A DNA stretch of 64,000 nt from Spinacia oleracea. Taxonomy: Eukaryota > Streptophyta > Magnoliopsida > Caryophyllales > Amaranthaceae. Where the stretch lies: contig NC_079492.1 in the NCBI RefSeq assembly GCF_020520425.1, positions 144,057,861 through 144,121,860 of the forward strand, given 5' to 3'. Position numbers and translations under genes: made by a program. Below the pieces are notes generated by a model. The model saw only the letters and a program-made list of their open reading frames with translations, was not told the DNA's origin and made no database searches. Below, in pieces: positions 58,856 through 64,000 of the stretch; positions within the stretch are counted from its first letter, which is position 1, and each line of letters starts with the position of its first letter.

Positions 58856-59151
58856 ATTGGAATTGGTGGGGCGTTTACAACCTCACTTGGAACAGGAACT
58901 ATATGATCGTATGTCTGCTAATTTTTTGATTTTTGGCGCAAGGGAAGTGAGATTGAGTTGTGGGATTTTGGTTATTAATTGGTGGTAGTAGTTTTGGTTT
59001 ATTTTGTTAATGGTGATTAGTCAATTTACAAGTCGTTTTCTTGGACAAGCATTAGTCCAATAGCCCCGTCTCAATACGTTTATTTAAATTTTTCGTATTC
59101 TTGTGCTCATATTATATTTAAAGTATCCATTTTTATTATATCATTCACACG

Positions 59152-59295
59152 CAGTGGCAGACCTTGAACGGTTTTATGAGGGGGTCGGTAGAAAAAATTT
59201 AAGCAATGTACTATGTAATTATACAATTATACACAAATTTTTTTTTGGGGGGGCGTGACTAAAAATTTTCTAGCCACAACAAAGATCCGCCCCTG
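59152..59295. mobile_element. hAT MITE of the CAGTGGCGGA family
   Basis: The ends are CAGTGGCAGACC and GATCCGCCCCTG, with an AT-rich core. The target duplication is not clear. Relatives are at 8876-9051 and 16889-18068. Confidence 0.65.
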
Positions 59296-59324
59296 TAAAT
59301 CACACGTTGTCTCTGGACATCTTA

Positions 59325-60289
59325 TCTATTACTATATACGTAGTACTAAAAGAGACACCAGGAATGACACATGTCACTACCTGGTGCGATTTTTTCCCGC
59401 CAATTTTTTTTTTTTTTAACTTTTTTAAAAGATTTTACTTTGCATTTTTTTAGGAAACTAAGATAAAAATGAAATAAAATATAATTGAATTACCATCGAT
59501 AGAATATGCAGTTATTTTGTAAATATTATGTATTAATTAGATTCCTAATTAATAGCCTCATATCACGCTATTGTACAACAGATAGTTTGTATATATGTTG
59601 ATGTCCTTCATGTACCATCCCGCCACCAGATTGGTGATATTTTTACAAAAGGTCTTCCACGTGTACCTTTTAATGATTTTCCGGACAGTCTTAGCGTACG
59701 ACAATCTCCCACTTCGACTGCGGGGGTGTGATAGAATATGCAGTTATTTTGTAAATATTATGTATTAATTAGATTCCTAATTAATAGCCTCATATCACGC
59801 TATTGTACAACAGGTAGTTTGTATATATACTGACAATACACAATCAATGAAAATCAGGGGAATTATTTCTCACAACCACAAATGTAACTACGTAGTACAT
59901 GATATATTATTGGAGGAAAGATGAATCAATATAATTTTCTCCTTTACAATTTGATTTTATTTATGTATTGTTATAACTTTTAAATTAATTTATATAATAT
60001 TGAAGAATTGATTTCTAATGTTAGTCTAATAACAATACACAGTGAGTATATATGGATGTTAATTAAAATAATAATAAGTGGTAAGTATACAACTATATAA
60101 TCTTTAACTTTGTACTCCGTATTGTACTAATATGCATATTTAGCTTATTTTATACACTATAAGTTCATACTTTTGCATATATTCTTTTTACTTTCACGTT
60201 TTCCTTATATCACAAGTCTTTTATTTAGATACTATTGAAATAATAAAATATTTTAGTAATAACCGTACGTTGCACGGGACCTAATCTAG
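59325..60289 (+). mobile_element. Non-autonomous Helitron, 965 bp
   Basis: It starts TCTATTACTATATA after A. It ends with a hairpin (CCGTACGTTGCACGGG) and CTAG before T. No Rep/helicase is present. It carries an LTR-element remnant in its interior. Same family as 14125-14417. Confidence 0.8.
59499..59870 (+). mobile_element. Copia remnant inside the Helitron, fossil
   Basis: Two nearly identical LTR-like stretches (about 59499-59605 and 59731-59837, GATAGAATATGCAG start) flank a short piece. That piece resembles the last residues of a Copia polyprotein (a HVPSRHQIGDIFTKGLP-like end) and a purine tract. The internal region is almost wholly deleted. The close match of the two repeats suggests a fairly young insertion or a later exchange. 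The element is broken. Confidence 0.7.
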
Positions 60290-60295
60290 TATGAT

Positions 60296-60620
60296 TTATA
60301 AAATCTTGTTAAATTTAGGTGTTAAAAAAAATTGTCATGGTCAAGTTTATTGCTGACCTCCTGTTAATCGATTGTCATTAATACATAATGAAATACAAAA
60401 ACAAACAATTTGGTCTTATATGTACTCCAATATGTCTATTTCAATCAATTGTCATTTATTTAATGGATTAAGGTTCAGTAAAAGGATTTGGGCTATTTAG
60501 ATAAGGCATGATTTGTGACGGTGAAGCCCATTTATTTAGTTACTTGGTGATCCATAGCTAATCTCTTTTTACGGAGTACCATTTAGTCTTTCACTATACT
60601 GTGTCTTGTAATAATTAATA
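60296..60620. other. Intergenic, no gene
   Basis: AT-rich, without recognisable features. Confidence 0.4.
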
Positions 60621-63240
60621 TATAGATAGCTATGCAGTATGCACCCATCTATGCGTGTATATGCAATTAAGCGATCGTGTTTCTGGAAAAAAAATTACAT
60701 GCCTATTCTATATAAAATACCCATTTTCTCTCTCCTCTAACCTCTCACCATTTTCTGAATCATCAAAAACCTCTCACTCTCTCTCCTCCATTGATGTCAC
60801 TCCGTCTCTCTCCTCCCAAACAATCCAGCCTCCTCCCCTCCACTTTTCGTCGTCGCCGTCGATTTTCTCTAGCTACGACCAAACAACCGCGCCACCGCCT
60901 TCTCCGCCACCGACGCTAACGCCTTCTCCGAACATCGACGAACGCTTCTCCGAACGTCGTCGCTAACGCCAAAGAAACCTGGTATTATTTCTTTTCATTT
61001 TCATTTTTGTTTGTGTTTTTCTTTAGTTTAATTGCGTTTAAGTGTTAATATCCAAAATATATTAGTTCGAAATTAGTTATTTCGCCCATTTGTATTTAGA
61101 TCTGAATGTTTTTTTTGATTCCTTTAGATGGAGTAGTTCAATTAGTTGCGGTAAACTGGTATAATTTTTAATGTTTCGATTCTACTTTTTAACTTATTTT
61201 CTTTGATTGATTAAATTTCAGTTTCAGCAAAAATTATAATAGGAATTTCTGATTTCTGTAGATTAATTTTATTATTTGGATTTTGTTAGTTTCATTCTTC
61301 AATTCCAGTGAATTTTAGTGTTTCAGCCTTTAAGATCTATCACCTTGCATGTTTAATTTATAAAGTTCGATGTTCAGAATTGTAGAATGAACTACACATG
61401 GTAGCTTGATAATGTTGTTGTTGTTAGTATATTTTGGTTAGGATTGTCGTTCTTGGTGGTTGTGTTAGTTATTTCTGAATATTAATTCTGAATTTGTTAT
61501 GTTCAGTTTATAATTTATCATGTTCAACTTATACAAGACGATGTTCACAAATAATAACACTTTTGTGTGATGTTCATTTTCTCAAGTCTCATGTTCAACT
61601 TATAAAAAATTATGTCCAACTAAATTTAACTTATATAACTTATAAAGAATTATGTACAAAATCATGTCCAACTAAATTTAACATATAAAACTAATACTAC
61701 GTATATGTTAAATACGATTAGTTTACTAATATTGGTTCACTTTTTTTGTGAATACGATTAGCTTACTTACTTTCCTCTTGAAATGCAGACCTAAAAATAG
61801 TTAGCCGACAGTTAAAGGCCTTGGAAATGATGAACTCTACGAAAGTAATCTAGCTTCTGTGTGTAAGTTGTAAAGGTATATATGTCAAATGTTCCTGCTG
61901 TGTCTTTGAAATTTAATCATGTTCAGATTTTATAAGTAGATGTTCATTATTTTTAATGATCTGAAGTGGTGTTGTATAAAATTTGTCATGTTCAAATTGT
62001 AACCGTAGATGTTCAAATTAATATTGTTGATGAAATTAATAATAACAATATATTCAGTTTCTCAAGTCTCATGTTCAACTTATAAAGAATTTTATTCTAC
62101 TAAATTCAACTTATTAAACTATGATATGTTTATAAATAAGAACACTTTTGCATGATGTTCAGTTTTTCAAGTCTCATGTTCAACTTATAAAGAACCGTGT
62201 TCAACTAAGTTCAACCTATTAAAGAAATTAATGTGATTTGTATTGGAATTGAAATTTCAGGAGTTATAAAATTGTTGATGGCGTTTTCTTTGATAATATA
62301 CACTGAGAATTTTGTGTAAGGTAGTGGATGAGTGTAAGGATACTTTGTTTTTGGGTGTTTCCTCGTAAGATGAATATGACACTAAAAAGTGATCCCCATT
62401 TAGTTTATAATTTATCATGTTCAACTAAATTCAACCTATAAAACTATGATATGTTCAACTCTTTCGTGTGATGTTCAGTTTTTCAAGTCTTACGTTCAAT
62501 TTATACAAAATTATGTTCAGCTAAATTTAACTTATAAAACTAATATATATTCAAACTTTTGTGTGATGTTCAATTCAGTTTCTCAAGTCTCATGTTCAAT
62601 TTATAAAGAATTATGTACAGAGTCATGTTCAACTAAAATGCAAGCAGCAACAGTAAAAAGAAGATGTTTGTTATTCTTTACTAAAATATAAAAAGTGGCG
62701 TTGTCTAAATATTGTCATGTTCAGTTTATAATTTTTCATGTTCAACTTATAAAATATAAAATTTAATTTATAAAAGATGATGTTCAGAAATAAGAACACT
62801 TTTGTGTGATGTTCAGTTTCTCAAGTCTCATGTTCAATTAAATTCAACTTATTAATTAAACTATGATATTTTCATAAATAAGAACACTTTTGCGTGATGT
62901 TCAGTTTCTCAAGTCTTATGTTCAACTTATACAGAATAATGTTCAATTAAAAACATTATGATTTTCCTGCAGGAAGAAAAAGTTCAATAAGAATGCGACA
63001 ACAAAAGAAGAAGGCTGATTTAGAAATGGAAGATATGGTATTAAGAGAGGCTGTAAGAATTGAAGGCAGGAGCAACCAAAAAAGAATCTACAAATAAGTA
63101 AGAAAAAGAAAGAGAATAGAGATCGTTGTGGCGAAAAAAGTGGAAGCCGAAAGGAAGGAAGCTGAAAAATTAGAAGCCTAGAAAGAGAAGAGGCAACAAC
63201 CACTAAAATAGAGGATGGAGATAGAAAATAAATGTCATGT
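60621..63240 (+). repeat. Unidentified unit with CT-rich leader and ATGTTCA repeats
   Basis: It opens with a CT-rich, leader-like stretch and a Pro/Ser-rich open frame (60655-60963). Intron-like T-rich DNA follows, with plausible acceptors (GAAATGCAG at about 61780-61788 and CCTGCAG at about 62972). From 61498 to 63260 the word ATGTTCA occurs about 28 times within a degenerate repeat (CTCAAGTCTCATGTTCAACT and variants). A Lys/Glu-rich, coiled-coil-like but interrupted coding stretch lies at about 62975-63210. I do not recognise it. It could be a gene-derived transposon (Pack-MULE type) or a decayed gene. Confidence 0.45.
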
Positions 63241-63611
63241 TCATTTTCTGAACATGAATGTTCATTAAATTACTTTAAATGTCCATTTTTTTGTTCCTTA
63301 TGTGTGCTTCCAGCTTACTAAAATAATGAGATGTTTTTTTTTCTGGAAAACATGTGTAATAAAAAATTTAATTTTCTTTTTTTAAAATAAAGGAAACATA
63401 ATAATGCACTAAAAAAAGAAGGCTGAAACTACTAAAACGAAGCATTGAAGCTCATATGCATGTAGAATTGCATGCATAGCTATGCAGCCAAAAATTTGGG
63501 CTGTGTCTTGATCGCGCGCGTCCCAAGGCAAAAAAAAAAAAAAGTAAACATAAGAAATGCTATTGTAGTTTAAGTGTATAGTAGATGATGGAAAAGTCAT
63601 TGTATACCTAA
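63241..63611. other. Intergenic, no gene
   Basis: AT-rich sequence with an A run at about 63530. No coding content was recognised. Confidence 0.4.
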
Positions 63612-64000
63612 AGATGGCCGTGGGCCGGGCCGACCCGATGCCCAACCCGACCCGACACGAAAAAAGCACGGCCCGACACGAGCACGCAAAAAGCACGGCC
63701 CGGCACGGGCACGAAGTCGTGGGCTGTGGGTCGGGCCTGGGCCTTACTTCTTTGGAAAAAGCACGACAAGGCACGACACGACTCGACCCGACACGACAAA
63801 GTACGTTAAATTTAGTCAAATTAGCCTTAGGCATGACACGAAAGCACGTGGGCTTGGGCCGGGCCTGGGCCTTATTTTTAACTTTTCGGCCCGGCACGAC
63901 ACGAAACAACGTGGGCCTGGCGTGGGCCTGGCACGGTTAGGCCCACGACCCGTGGGCTCGCCACGAAGCACGGCCTGGCCCGGCCCACAACCATCTTTAT
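63612..64000. mobile_element. GC-rich hAT-like element reaching the window edge
   Basis: Starts AAGATGGCCGTGGGCC and ends GGCCCACAACCATCTTT a few bases before 64000. The interior is dense with GGCCCGACACG and GCACGACACG words. Related to 7907-8194, but longer and better preserved. The right flank is not visible. Confidence 0.65.

Noticed and set aside
61498-62950. CRISPR-like or satellite array
   Set aside because: The ATGTTCA repeat is degenerate in spacing and unit length, with no uniform repeat/spacer pattern, and the genome is a plant.

Overview
The window looks like nuclear DNA of a dicot plant: AT-rich, long introns, split plant genes and dense nested transposons, mostly small Stowaway, hAT, Harbinger and MULE elements plus Helitrons, one SINE and decayed LTR elements. 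The species cannot be fixed from sequence alone. The pair of subgroup IVa bHLH genes side by side resembles the TSARL pair I recall from quinoa, so a chenopod (spinach, quinoa or beet relative) is a plausible guess.

Region 1 (about 0.5-27.4 kb) is a tandem segmental duplication. Each unit holds a three-coding-exon bHLH gene on the + strand (7173-9462 and 18777-21075). Each gene has a matching G-box/TATA promoter and an apparent untranslated first exon far upstream. Each unit also carries a TRIM-like fossil behind the bHLH gene and then, on the - strand, a gene of unknown function. That last gene is intact in unit 2 (26718-27374, with a 5' UTR exon near 30.7-30.85 kb) and a truncated pseudogene in unit 1 (12514-13127). 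The units differ mainly by transposon insertions, several of which have exact target duplications or can be read against the empty site in the other unit.

Region 2 (33.0-43.2 kb, - strand) is a complete nine-exon gene for the mitochondrial inner-membrane insertase OXA1. Its reading frame closes exactly to 441 residues. Intron 8 carries a Copia fossil and a Stowaway element that has itself been invaded by a hAT-like element.

Region 3 (44.4-47.9 kb) holds a two-exon secreted aspartic protease on the + strand and a single-exon lipid-transfer-like protein on the - strand.

Region 4 (48.9-58.9 kb, - strand) is an unusual ATL20/21/22-type RING-H2 ubiquitin ligase locus. A single exon codes for the membrane span and RING, and upstream of it stand three tandem copies of the ectodomain exon with its promoter. 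Two copies are intact with identical splice phase; the one nearest the RING exon has lost its 3' end next to a Helitron end. This could be a set of alternative ectodomain cassettes sharing one ligase exon, or duplicate debris.

Region 5 (59.1-64.0 kb) is repeats: a 965-bp Helitron with a Copia remnant inside, a spliced-looking unit of unknown nature filled with ATGTTCA words, and a GC-rich hAT-like element that ends at the window edge.
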